NCBI GenBank assembly: GCA_026874595.1 | Contig: CM049317.1 | Coordinates: 30,124,901-30,188,900, forward strand | Source: Sipunculus nudus | Taxonomy: Eukaryota; Annelida; Sipuncula; Golfingiida; Sipunculidae | DNA: 64,000 nt | Direction: 5' to 3' | Part shown: piece after piece, positions 12,099 to 23,450 of the stretch | Numbering within the stretch: the stretch's first letter is position 1 | Layout: every line of letters starts with the position of its first letter | Program-made: the position numbers and the translations under genes | The notes under the pieces: generated by a model | What the model saw: only the letters and a program-made list of their open reading frames with translations | Database searches by the model: none | What the model was told of the DNA's origin: nothing

Positions 12099-13084
12099 TC
12101 GTCATTGAAAAATGATATATTAAGAACAAACAACAAAGATCTCAGAATTCACGCAAGTTATATTATCTGCATAATTCAGAAAAGTTTTAGAGTTAGCCTC
12201 TTAACACAAGAGTTAGCCTATGTCACATTCCTCGGCATTAAATAAGCCGTGTAGCCTGCAGATAATTCATTTAGGTTCAAGAACAAAACATAAACTTGAT
12301 TTGACATTAAAATACTTTTCCTTTCGATTATTTTGCATATCGGATCTAACCGGTGTCAGGGGATTCTTTCAAAATCACAAAGTGCGCTTTCACTTGCAGG
12401 TTATGTGCACTTAGTGCGTAGCAAAACAAAGTAGGTCATAGAAAATATTTCCTCCACCATAATCAGAAAGCAAATAGCCAACCCATCATTCATACTGAAC
12501 ATAGCTTTACGGGCTATTAATGTCAGCAACTGAATAGTGTTGCCACACTGTGTATAGATTGATTGTCTTCATATACTTTAGGTCTGTATAAATTATATTT
12601 GACAGTGGTGTCTTAATCGGCCTCTTTGAAAGGGTTATATTTTTTTACTGACTTTACTCTCATTTGTTCTGCTCTAGTTCACGCGAGGATTCTCACTCAT
12701 TTTTTAAACATCTCCAATAACCATAATGTGCTCCTTGAAACAATTAACCTTTACTCGAACCAGTAGGAAATCTTGGAATATTTCAATGCTATTTTAAAAA
12801 AGGCCTCAAATTAAAATTGTTGTATGAGTTGATAAATATTACATATAGTTATTGTAAAAATATTTGTAAAAATTGTCAAATAGCAAGCCTAGTGATATAA
12901 GTTATTTGGAATTCTAGTGAAATAATTTCTAATTTCAAGATTCCTGTAACAAGTACAGTTTTCAGTTATGCGAACACCGAATTGCGTACAAAACAAAACA
13001 CTTAAATTAGCAAATCATCAAAATCAATTCTGATATTGCTTCGACACAATAGTACTTACTTCAGTTGTAGGTAGTCATTGACCA
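12099..13084. other. Spacer without recognisable gene
   Basis: AT-rich, no recognised exon, RNA gene or repeat up to the start of the minisatellite. Confidence 0.5.
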
Positions 13085-14505
13085 CATATGAATCCCTGTA
13101 ATATGACCTCACCTGCCACACAAAACCTTTATAACATGACCTCACATGGCACATCTAAACATTTATAATATGACCTCACCTGGCACATCTAAACCTCTAT
13201 AATATGACCTCACCTGCCACATCTAAACCTTAATATATGACCTTACCTGCCACGTCTACACCTTAATATATGACCTCACCTGGCACATCTAAACCTTTAT
13301 AATATGACCTCACCTGGCACATCTAATTATTTATAATATGACCTCAACTGGCACATAAAACTTTTATACTATGACCTCAACTGCCACATCTAAACCTTAA
13401 TATATGACCTCACCAGCCACGTCTAAACCTTAATATATGACCTGACCTGCAACGTCTACACCTTATATATATGACCTCACCTGGCACATCTAAACCTTTG
13501 TAATATGACCTCACCTGCCACATAAAACCTTTATAACAGGAGTTCACCTGTCACGTTTACACCTTGATATATGACTCACCTGGCACATCTAAACCTTAAT
13601 ATATGACCTCACCTGGCACATCAAAACCTTTATAATATGACCTCACCTGCCACATCTAAACCTTAATATATGACCTCACCTGCCACATCTAAGCCTTTGT
13701 TATATGACTTCACTGGCCACAACTAAAACTTAATATATGACCTCACCTGCCACATAAATCCCTTTATAATATGACCTCACCTGCAACGTCTAAAACTTAA
13801 TATATGACCTGACCTGCAACGTCTACACCTTAATATATGACATCACCTGGCACATCTAAACCTTTGTAATATGACCTCACCTGCCACATAAAACCTTTAT
13901 AACAGGAGTTCACCTGTCACGTCTACACCTTGATATATGACTCACCTGGCACATCTAAACCTTAATATATGACCTCACCTGGCACATCAAAACCTTTATA
14001 ATATTACCTCACCTGCCACATCTAAACCTTAATATATGACCTGACCTGCCATATCTAAACCTTAATATATGACCTCACCTGCCACATAAATCCTTTTATA
14101 AAATGAGTTCACCTGCCACGTCTACACCTTGATAAATTACTCACCTGCCACATCTAAACCTTGATATATGACTCACCTGGCACATCTAAACCTTGATATA
14201 TGACCTCACATGCCACATCTAAACCTTTATAATATGACCTCACCTGCCACATCTAAACCTTTATAATATGACCTCACCTGGCACATCTAAACCTAAATAT
14301 ATGACTTCATCTGCACGTAAAACCTTTATAATATGACCTCACCTGCCACGTCTAAACCCTAATATATGACCTCACCTGCCACCTCTAAATCTTAATATAT
14401 GACCTCACCTGGCACATCTATACCTTTATAATATGACCTCACCTGGCACATCTAAACCTTTATAATATGACCTCACCTCCCACGTCTACACCTTGATATA
14501 TGATC
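13085..14505. repeat. ~34-35-bp minisatellite array, about 40 units
   Basis: The unit reads roughly CCTTTATAATATGACCTCAC followed by CTGCCACATCTAAA. Two main unit types alternate (TTTATAATATGACC and TTAATATATGACC), with GCCAC/GGCAC and CATC/CGTC variants. A block containing GGAGTTCACCTGTCACG recurs at about 13539 and 13906, so a segment of about 367 bp was duplicated inside the array. There is no coding potential. Nearly every unit contains TGACCT. Confidence 0.95.
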
Positions 14506-16015
14506 TTATATAAAGGTTTAGATGACCTCAAAATTTTAATAAACAGTCACAGTGAGCTCTCGATGACCTCACTGTGGCCTCAGGTTGTGATATATCATAT
14601 TGTGACGAAACTGTGATGTCACCATACACTCACACGCATATGGCAAAAAAGGCAAAGAAATGTAACATTAGAAGAATGTGATAAAATATTGAATGAGTTT
14701 TATTGCATACTACAATTTCTTATGTGATCTGATCAATTCTAAATAAACAGTCACATTGAGCTCTCGATGCCCTCACTGTGACCTCATATTGTGATATATC
14801 ATATTGTGACGACGCTGTGATGTCACTGTGAGGTCACCATACACTCACACACATATGCCTAAAAGGCAAAGAAATGTAGCAATAGAATAATGTGATAAAA
14901 TATTGAATGAGTTTTATTGCATACTACAATTTTTATGCGATCTGATCAGTTCTAAATAAACAGTCACATTGAGCTCTCGATGCCCTCACTGTGACCTCAT
15001 ATTGTGATATATCATATTGTGACAACGCTGTGATGTCATTGTGAGGTCACCATACACTCACACGCATATGGCTTAAAAGGCAAAGAAATGTAGCACTAGA
15101 ATAATGTGATATAATATTAAATAAGTTTTACTGCATACTAAAATTTTTATGCGATCTGATCAAAATCTAAATAAACAGAACAGTGAGCTCTCGATGTTCT
15201 CACTGTGAGCTCATGTTGTGATATATCATATTGCGACAACACTGTGATGTCACTGTGAGGTCACCATACACACTCGCATGCATGTGGTTAAAAAAGGCAC
15301 TACATGTTTTATTATGCGATCTCTGAAAAATTTAAATAAACATTAACAGTGAACTTTCGATGACCTCACTGTGACCTCATGTTGTGATATATCATATTCT
15401 GACGACACTGTGAAGTCACCATACACATACACGCATATGACTAAAAAGGCAAAGAAATGTAGCACTAGATAATGTGATATAATATTAAGTGAATGTTTTT
15501 GCATACTACAATTTTTATGTGATTTGATCAAAATCTAAATAAATAGAACAGTGAGCTCTCGATGTTCTCACTGTGAGCTCATGTTGTGATATATCATATT
15601 GCGACAACACTGTGATGTCACTGTGAGGTCACCATACACTCGCATGCATGTGGTTAAAAAGGCAAAGATATAGGGTTCTCGAATAATATGAAATAAAATG
15701 TAAAGGGTTTATTGCCCAGGCCTATTACAAGTTTTTTTTCATGCGATCTCTTAAAAGTCTAAATATACAGTTACAGTGAACTCTCGATGACCTCACTGTA
15801 ACCTCATGTTGTGATATATCATATTGTGACGACACTGTGATGTCACTGTAGGATCACCATACACTCACATGCATGTGATTAAAAAAGGCAAAGACATGAA
15901 CCACCAGAATTATGTGAAATAAAATCTAAAGGGTATGTTGCATACTAGAAGTTTTATCATGCTTTCTCTTAAAACTCAAAATATAAAGTAATAGCTAACT
16001 CTCGTTGACCTCGGC
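14506..16015. repeat. ~200-220-bp satellite array, about seven copies
   Basis: Each unit starts near AAATAAACAGTCACAGTGAG and contains TGACCTCACTGTGACCTCA, GTGATATATCATATTGTGAC, GATGTCACTGTGAGGTCACC, then a GCAAAGAAATGTAGC block and a TTTTATGCGATCTGATC block. Starts lie near 14537, 14741, 14955, 15168, 15332, 15534, 15759 and 15981 (partial). Spacings are about 204, 214, 213, 164, 202, 225 and 222 bp. Short inverted motifs (TGACCTCA against TGAGGTCA) occur in each unit. It abuts the 34-bp minisatellite but is a different unit. Confidence 0.92.
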
Positions 16016-16076
16016 GAGCAGGCAGGCAGGTATTTATTTTATGTGCTAAATACCCCAAGACGGATGTTTAACTAAA

Positions 16077-16078
<2 letters not shown>

Positions 16079-16130
<52 letters not shown>

Positions 16131-16311
16131 TTATGTTTATGTGTACATGTATATATATATATATTAGTTATGGAATAATTTATAATATAATATATATAAT
16201 TTATTGTATTATATAATATTTATGTACAATAAAAATATATTATATTATTTTATTTCAGTAATATATATATACTAAAATAATTTAATAAATAATATTGGAT
16301 ATAATAAATGG

Positions 16312-16382
<71 letters not shown>
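16079..16382. repeat. Paired long (AT)n tracts with AT-rich spacer
   Basis: Pure AT dinucleotide runs at about 16079-16124 and 16318-16381 flank a spacer made almost only of A and T. Cruciform-prone and likely hypervariable in length. Confidence 0.95.
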
Positions 16383-16383
<1 letters not shown>

Positions 16384-18020
16384 GTAATATTAATGTTTGT
16401 TGTAAATACAAGTGAAAACCAAACAGTAAAAGTACTAGGGGGGACATATTTCAATATTTCAGTCAGGTCTTTACTGGACACAGCTGACCATACACCCCCT
16501 CATTACTCATGTCATCAGCAGACCTGTTGCACTGGCTCTGTCCACAGCGCAGCCGAGGGCAGCCCCCAGCTTGACACTATCAGCATGTGGTCCTACTCTG
16601 ATCTGTTACTAGAATAGACTATAGTACTGTATGGCATGTCGGGGATCTACTAATGTCAGAATGTTACTTCACAAAGACCTCAACCTGCAATATCCATTGA
16701 GCTACATAAGCCAGACAGGCTCAGATCATTTCTGTTCTACATGGTGTAGTGTTCAGGAGAAGTGAGGGGGACATCTCAGACCTTTAACTTCCAACCGTGC
16801 TACATTGGCAGTCAACGTCCAGGGAAACACCGACAGACACTGTAAGTATGTGCCCTCATATTTCTCCTTTTAAATAAGCCAGATTGAGATAATCTTCGCA
16901 TAATGTGTACGTGCATTCACGGTTGGACCAAGAGGATGTCCTGTGGGGTGGGTGGGTGGGATAGGTGCATTATTAAATTTTTCGAAGGGGGGGGGGAGGG
17001 GTTAGACTGAAGTATGACATTTAAACATGCCATTACGTACCAACCTATAGTATATAAGAATAGTATTTTATTTATATAAGTTTAGATTTAATAAAAAATC
17101 CTAAATTTATAAATAAAATACAATTCATATATACTAGGTTTGGACGTAGTGGCATTATTGAAATGAATAAAAACAAACATATAATTTTAGGTTGAATAAA
17201 ATATCCCAAATTACAGTTATACATGTCAGGGGTATTGAAGGTTACAGGAGTCCCCCGTATGTCTGAAAATTGTTATATATATATATACAATCTGTTATTC
17301 AATATCAATTCTATTGAGGTACCATATAGTTCCTAATTAGAAATGCCCTTTTTATTATTCAGCAGCCAATTAGTAGTCATTGACATATCATGGTACCTTC
17401 CTGTTATCATTCACTGTTTCGTCTCAATTCAGTCTTGTTCCTTAAGAGAATTCGACAAATATTATTTCATTTTTTACACATTAACCACATGCATAGTTGG
17501 TTAAAGCTATGCATAATTACAAATACAAATAGAGGGATAAATATTTATGTTAAAAAAAGTACCTAGATGTAGACTATTAAGAAGTAATTGTATATGTTTT
17601 TTTTTCCAGCATGCGCTCAACACTACTACCGCAAGGAGGAAATTACAATCAGAAGGCGAGGGGTTGTTGTGTCTATCACAGTAAAACTAGAATTAGGCAA
17701 ACAAATTAAGACTTACATCTCTAATGCAGCTGCAAAAATTGCACGAAAACAAAAATATAAGAATGATTAAATTGATTAACCTACAATTGTACAGTTGTGG
17801 TGTGTATCAGTTTAGTACAAGGGAAATTAATTCTTTTTTATATGCTAGCATGTAAAACTACAACCCACAGTAAAAATTATGATTTAAAATATTTGAACCA
17901 AGAATGCTCCGCTTGCTCTGAATTATATGTTTCTATTGCAAGGATGCATGCTCTATGAAGGTGTCTAGTACTCATAGTGACCGGTTAGATGCAAAAGAAT
18001 TAATATTGAATAAAGCAACG
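16383..18020. other. Spacer; a GC-richer patch may be a non-coding first exon
   Basis: The patch at 16440-16845 is more GC-rich than its surroundings and ends at a consensus-like donor (ACT|GTAAGTATG at 16843). A strong acceptor (polyT-CCAG) lies at 17609, followed by an ATG with a 32-codon frame. No known protein domain is encoded. This could be a lncRNA or a 5' UTR exon, or chance. The rest is AT-rich without a recognised feature. Confidence 0.25.
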
Positions 18021-18259
18021 ATACCTTTTACGCAGTTGCGGCCGTGGTACGGTCGCGGTTAAGGTCTGTTTCCATGTGCGCCTATATGCATATGTGCGTA
18101 TATGCTTGAAAAAATAGGTGTGTTTCCATGTGCGCGTATATGCGTATATGCGTGAACTGGCAGACGTATATATTTGTACAGTGGATCAAGCAGGCCTTTC
18201 ACAAAAAAATGGTGTTATGACGTCATTTTACTCTGACTCCCCGAGTTCACGCAGACCCT

Positions 18260-18296
18260 ATGCGTGAAAATCGCTCTCGTGGCGATTTTCACGCAT
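18260..18296. repeat. Perfect 15-bp hairpin inside the MITE-like element
   Basis: ATGCGTGAAAATCGC (18260-18274) and its exact complement (18282-18296) flank a 7-base loop. Nearby are many GCGTATATGCG-type palindromic repeats (18070-18150 and 18290-18390) on both strands. Confidence 0.9.
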
Positions 18297-18781
18297 ATAC
18301 GCACATACGCATATACGCTTACGGACACATGGTAACACCCCAGTTACAAAATCATATGAGCGATTTTTCACGCATATACGCGCACATGGAAATGTTGCTT
18401 TAGAGTCGAACATATGATATTAGGAAGAACTGATTCCTTTTATGCGGTTGCGGTCGCGGTACTCAACTGACCCGTCATCCGACAAAAGTTTTGTTGGATC
18501 ATGTAGCAACCAATCCAACGAAAAATTTAACCGGATGGAGTCGGACGAGGAATCCCACTTAAGTGTATACGTCACATAGGGGTTTCCCCAGGAATATAAC
18601 GTGTTTATCAGTGAAAACCACAAAGAAAAGTGTTCTCCGCCTGAAAGCATCGATTTAAATTATTGTGAATAAAGGAAACATTTTTTCTGTCATTCACTTG
18701 TGAGTGGTCTGCATGCCCAATACATGTATCTGTTTCAAGTGGCTAGTTTCATATATTTTACTACAACTTTCACAATGCAGG

Positions 18782-18782
18782 G

Positions 18783-18842
<60 letters not shown>
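18782..18842. repeat. (AT)n microsatellite inside the MITE-like element
   Basis: AT dinucleotide run interrupted once by TTT near 18802. Reading frames across it on both strands are artefacts. Confidence 0.95.
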
Positions 18843-18963
18843 TACATAAATATAATATCACATATACAAACATCTTTTTATCCACAACCACGACCGCATA
18901 AAAGGAATCGGCCTTGCTCCAACCGCATCCTCATACCTCGGCCGCAACCGCGTAAAAGGAATT

Positions 18964-20620
18964 ATAGCTTAATGTGTATTTTCTTGTTGCAATCAGATAT
19001 GTATGTAATTTTATCATATGATCTGTAAGCTAACCTGACTATTAGTCATCTGAGTTATACCCATAGCAATGGTCCTTCGGCTCTCCGTAGGTCCGCTTTC
19101 TGTCTGGTTGACTTCAGGATATGCCAATGTCAACCAATGTATGCATAAGAATATTCCCAAGTCAACTAGTTGAGATTGGAATTCAGATGTTAACGTTTTT
19201 ATGCTAGTTTAATTATTGTTTTGAGAGTCGTGTCACAATTTTAGTTCAGCAATCTATATTTTGTATTTGGCCGTGGACAAAGTTTAAGGGGCATTTCCTC
19301 TGAGCTTTTTCAAATGCTAACCTACAGACTATATAACTACAGAACTAAGCCCTTTTCCATTTGTTGAAATTTACAAAATAACTATCATAGTCAAATTCAG
19401 CTGAGCACCATTACCCATGAATCCCGTGTTTCTGAAACGTAGCAGGTTCACCCTTTGCTTGTCTAGGAATACTTGCAGATATTTTGGTTCCTTCACAGTG
19501 GTCACTCAATTTGAATACGCACAAAATATGTAAATTACTAATAGCATTTGGGGGGGGGGGGGTAGGATTTACAATACTACAAATGTTTACTATTTGTCTA
19601 CTTTGATATTACAAACTTATTTTTCATCTTGCACAGTGCACTATATAAAATTCATTGGATGTTGACACTGAGATCACACATGCTCCATGTATGATGCAGG
19701 TTCAATACATGTAACTGAATTAATCATGTATAATTAGTTTTATGTTCTAAGAGCACTGGCAGATATTGTTACTGATAGTGGCCAATCAATTGAATATGAG
19801 TACACAAAAGTATGTTGATAAACGAAAATATCTAGTAATTTAGGATTAAGTAGTATTTAAAGTACAGTTAATTCAACTTGGTATAATTTTTTTTTTTAAT
19901 ATTATATTTATTATATTATTATACATTTTGAAGATACAATAACCTATGATATTAGAAAATTGAACGAGACTTACTAGTAAGTTGCATGAAGTTCAATTGG
20001 ATTCTATGATAGGAGTTTGACAAGCAGTGTCTCTCACCTGATCTGAATTGACAGTGATTGATGATGAGATAGAATTGGTGACAATAAAATTTAAAATATG
20101 AAAACGTATTCTTTCTGTAAAAGTAAAAATTCTTGCAGAAGAATCAATACAAATTATACAAAAGTGATTTGTTTTCTGTCATTTCTGTATTCTACTGAAT
20201 TATAAAATAGGCTACATATGTTATGAAATCTGATTTGTGGCTTCTGTGTTTGTAAAGTATACATGCATTTCTCAGCTAGAGAAAGTGAATCCACAGCTCT
20301 TCATATGACTTGTGTTAATTACCTTTGCCTGAAATACGGATGCTCATCCCTTTCTCGGAAAATAATTACACTTTACAATGTAAATTTATTGTGAATCCAC
20401 ATGTGACATCATTGCGAAGCCATAGCTTGAGCAAAACTAAGCGAATTAAAAAATCAGCTGAGACAAGGGGGGGGGGGCATTAGGCAGGGCAGTATGCAAG
20501 ATTTGGCATCCTATGCATATTAGGTTTGGACATTTTTAAGAACACATTGTAATTGGGAATATTTTTTATATTTTAGCCGTAAGAACTACACAAAATTTTA
20601 AAAGATAAATAATAATATTA
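18964..20620. other. Spacer without recognisable gene
   Basis: No exon or RNA gene recognised. Contains a G12 run at about 19551-19562 and a poly-T at 19890. The AATTCAGCTGAGCACCATTA motif at 19395 resembles ATTCAGCTGAGCATCATGG at 3183, hinting at an old dispersed repeat. Confidence 0.45.
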
Positions 20621-20624
20621 CATA

Positions 20625-21300
20625 GATACCTGTGACCTCACACATTTGACTGCACTGTGTTCCAATACTGTGAGTTACATGTGATCCCACACTGTGACAT
20701 TACTTTGGGCTCTTCTACTATACAAATGTGACCCCACATGCAGGATGACCTCACTGACACTCACAAAGTTGGCTTACTGTCATCCAAGAACATAACCTCT
20801 ATGATAAGAGACTTTGTGAGATCATAGTGACCCCAGACCATGCCATCACTGAGAACTCGCTTACTGATATCACTGTGACCCCAAGAAATGACCTCACTAA
20901 GAACACATACTGTGAGATCAGTGTGACCACAGACCATGACCTCACTGAGAACTCACACTATGAGATCACTGTGATGTCTAAAGGTGGTTACAAACTGAGC
21001 TCTCAATGTGATCTCATACCATGAGATCATCTGTGAGTTCACACTGTGAGATCATTGTGACCACAGACCATGACCTCACTGAGAACTCACACTATGAGAT
21101 CACTGTGACCTCACACTCTGACCTCACTGAGAACTAACACCGTGAGATCACTGTGACCTCACACTGTGACCTCACTGAGAACTAACACCGTGAGATCACT
21201 GTGATGTCTGAAGGTAGTTACAGATTGAGCTCCCTGTGACCCCACACCATGAGATCATGTGTGAGCTCATTGTGAGTCCACTGTGAGTATATTTTCATGA
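20625..21300. repeat. Degenerate CACTGTGACCTCA-type array
   Basis: Short units built from CACTGTGACC, GACCTCACTGAGAACTCACA and CTATGAGATCA repeat irregularly, with a locally regular ~60-bp period at 21040-21190. The vocabulary (TCACTGTGACCTCA, GTGAGATCA) is shared with the satellite at 14.5-16.0 kb, so the two arrays probably have a common origin. An open frame at 20827-21024 is produced by the repeat. Confidence 0.85.
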
Positions 21301-21925
21301 CTGGGATATATATATCTAGCCATTCAGTCTTAAGCTGAACTTTACTTCAGAGCATGGCCTTAATTATATTATTCAAGAACTAATATTTCCTTACTAGTGA
21401 ACCTATTATTCGCTTTATCTTGGCTCAACTGAAGGCTCGAGCTCTTGACTGCTTTTTAGACTTGAAATGCTAATGCATTTTATTCTAGTTAATTAGGTTT
21501 GTTTGCCTCATTTGTTCATTTGAACTTATTTGTTTTTAATTTTCTGACATTAAATGAAAATATAGCCAAATTACCATGAGCAATCATTTGTTGAACAGTC
21601 TATTGAGTGAGGTCAGAACTTAAATATGTTAGAACATTCATCACATCCCCCAGTGTACATGTATAATGTGTTGAGTAAATTGCAGTAGTATTGTACAGTA
21701 TGTTAATTAAAATCCAAGCTGTACTTTAATGTAGTGCTTGACATGAAAGAAATGTTTTGAAACGACTCTGTACTACCGTATATATTTAATTGTCTGAAAT
21801 GAACACGAACCTTTAATTTTAGTCATTTAAACAGGCGCTTAGTGTGTATTTTCACTATAGGCCTATTCTGGACGTATATACGCCCAGTGGCAGGCCTAAA
21901 CACCATTCATGTAAGGTAAAAAAAA
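21300..21925. other. Spacer without recognisable gene
   Basis: AT-rich, no feature recognised. Confidence 0.5.
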
Positions 21926-21929
21926 AAAT

Positions 21930-22205
21930 AATAAGGTATGGTTCTCAGGCACTTTTTTCAGAAATCACTGCGGGCGGGCGGTATTTTATTTTTAACCTTT
22001 TTTTGAGTGTTCTGATGAAAATGTCATATGATCTGGGAAAAACATGAAAATAAAATTTTTTGCATAACTGGTAAAAGCACTACTTAAATTGTTTTATTTG
22101 TCTTCTTGAAAGATAAAATTCAAAATTAAAATTGTTGATGTGGAGGGGTTAAAATTGACGCCGGCGGTGCCTGAGAACCATACCTTTTATTTTTTTTGGC
22201 CTAAT
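21930..22205 (+). mobile_element. MITE, GGTATGGTTCTCAGGC family, copy A
   Basis: The left end AAGGTATGGTTCTCAGGCAC is mirrored at the right as GGTGCCTGAGAACCATACCT. The interior has GTAAAAGCACTACTTAA and GTTAAAATTGACGCCGGCGG. Two further copies share these ends and interior: 41610-41862 (opposite orientation) and 53960-54232. Poly-A/T flanks the TIRs. The element is about 265 bp and non-coding. Confidence 0.88.
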
Positions 22206-22575
22206 ACGGATTACCATGGTGATTTAATATATGCCTACCAGGACCAACACGCTCCTCGCACAGCGATTATACACTGCAGTCGTCTGGGGGTCAAAACAGG
22301 GGGTATGGTGGAGGATTGGGGGGGGTTGGAGGGGGGTATATCCCCCACTCACACACACAGACTTTTTAATAAGGGGGATTGGTTATTGTATTCACCAATG
22401 CCCCCCCCCCCCCTCCTATATACAGAGAATAAAATTAATATATTAATAATTAGATTTATAGATTTCGGTTCCATTTCTGAGTTCCCTATGAAATATATAT
22501 TTAACCTGGTTTAGAACCTATTCCCATATAAGTATTGATTGCACTAAATAAGAACATTTTCAATTGGCCAATTAT
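22206..22575. other. Spacer with G- and C-runs
   Basis: Holds G-rich (22316-22336) and C-rich (22400-22413) runs and an open frame of 124 codons without a recognisable domain. I do not call a gene here. Confidence 0.4.
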
Positions 22576-22578
22576 TCC

Positions 22579-22638
22579 CGAGGGTTTCATTTTCGCGATT
22601 ATTTCCCATTCGCGAATATCGCGAAATTAAAACCCTCG
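22579..22638. repeat. Fold-back sequence with CGAGGGTTT ends
   Basis: Arms 22579-22599 and 22618-22638 are reverse complements at 19 of 21 positions; each contains TTTCGCGAT. The loop holds another TTCGCGAA palindrome. It has the form of a very small fold-back MITE or a MITE end. Confidence 0.8.
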
Positions 22639-22663
22639 CGAACAAAAAGGCAACACAGTATAT

Positions 22664-22746
22664 AGACTGGTACCCCGCTCTATTATGGCACCGCTGCTCC
22701 AGGTCTATGCTTGTCAGAGGGCCATAATAGAGCAGGGTACCAGTCT
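22664..22746. repeat. 83-bp hairpin with 26-bp near-perfect stem
   Basis: Arms 22664-22689 and 22721-22746 are reverse complements with one mismatch (arm begins AGACTGGTACCCCGCTCTAT). The loop is 31 bases. Size and stem resemble a pre-miRNA, but small inverted-repeat transposons look the same and the flanking sequence is repeat-like. Confidence 0.8.
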
Positions 22747-23019
22747 ACACAGTATACCATAAAGTAATAGTCTCTTACACAAGCACACGGTGGCGCTCCG
22801 CTACAGGTCAGCCCACTTGACTGCTAGAGGGTGCATATTTTGACAGGTGTGTTTTCAAACATTGGCGATAATGAGTCAACGTAACTACAGTGACAGGTCA
22901 GCAGAAAGCGCATTTGAAACATTTTACACACAAAAGTTGGAGAAAGGTTGGGGAGAATTTTCTTTCATATAGTGTGGTTATTAAACGTCAGTTGCAAGAC
23001 TTGTATCTTGTCACCAGTG

Positions 23020-23026
<7 letters not shown>

Positions 23027-23092
<66 letters not shown>
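23027..23092. repeat. (AT)n microsatellite
   Basis: About 66 bp of pure AT dinucleotides followed by poly-T. Confidence 0.95.
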
Positions 23093-23100
<8 letters not shown>

Positions 23101-23149
23101 TACCTTATAAATAAAATATATATAATTAAATATATATATTTATTGTACA

Positions 23150-23450
23150 CCTATACTGGTGTTAATGAGTTATTTCAGTGTATTTTGGTGTTATTTCATA
23201 TTGTATTTTGGTGTTTTTTTCCGTGTTTTTTTGTTTATATTGGTGTTATTTATAGACATATATATATATTTTGTGTATTGAACATATATACTGGTGGTAT
23301 TGACTGTTATTTAAGTGTATTTTGGTGTTATTTAAGTGTATTCGGTGCTATTTCAGTGTATTTGGTGTTATTTCAGTATATTTCGATGTTATTCTGGTGT
23401 ATTTCAGTTAATTTCAGAGTTTTTCGGTGTATTTCGGTATTTAGTCCAGC
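23150..23450. repeat. Degenerate ~20-bp minisatellite (TGTATTTTGGTGTTATTTCA)
   Basis: The unit recurs about a dozen times with drift (TTTGGTGTTATTTCAGTGTA, TTCGGTGCTATTTCAG and similar), giving artificial open frames. Confidence 0.8.

Larger units (their letters stand above)
18022..18963. mobile_element. Nested MITE-like inverted-repeat element with TTCCTTTTACGCGGTTGCGG ends
   Basis: The left end TACCTTTTACGCAGTTGCGG and the complement of the right end TTCCTTTTACGCGGTTGCGG form imperfect TIRs of about 30 bp. A second pair lies inside: GATTCCTTTTATGCGGT at 18432 and its complement ending at 18909. The structure is thus one element within a related one, or a tandem of related ends. No transposase frame is visible. 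Superfamily not assigned, because I could not fix a target-site duplication. Confidence 0.75.

Noticed and set aside
13085-14505. CRISPR-like array
   Set aside because: Units are contiguous and diverged with no unique spacers, and the context is eukaryotic.
16272-16481. YIYIYI-rich proteins across AT tracts (also 12015, 18694, 22890, 24717)
   Set aside because: Direct translation of (AT)n microsatellites.
22140-22514. 124-codon frame
   Set aside because: It starts inside a MITE and runs through G and C homopolymers; no domain.
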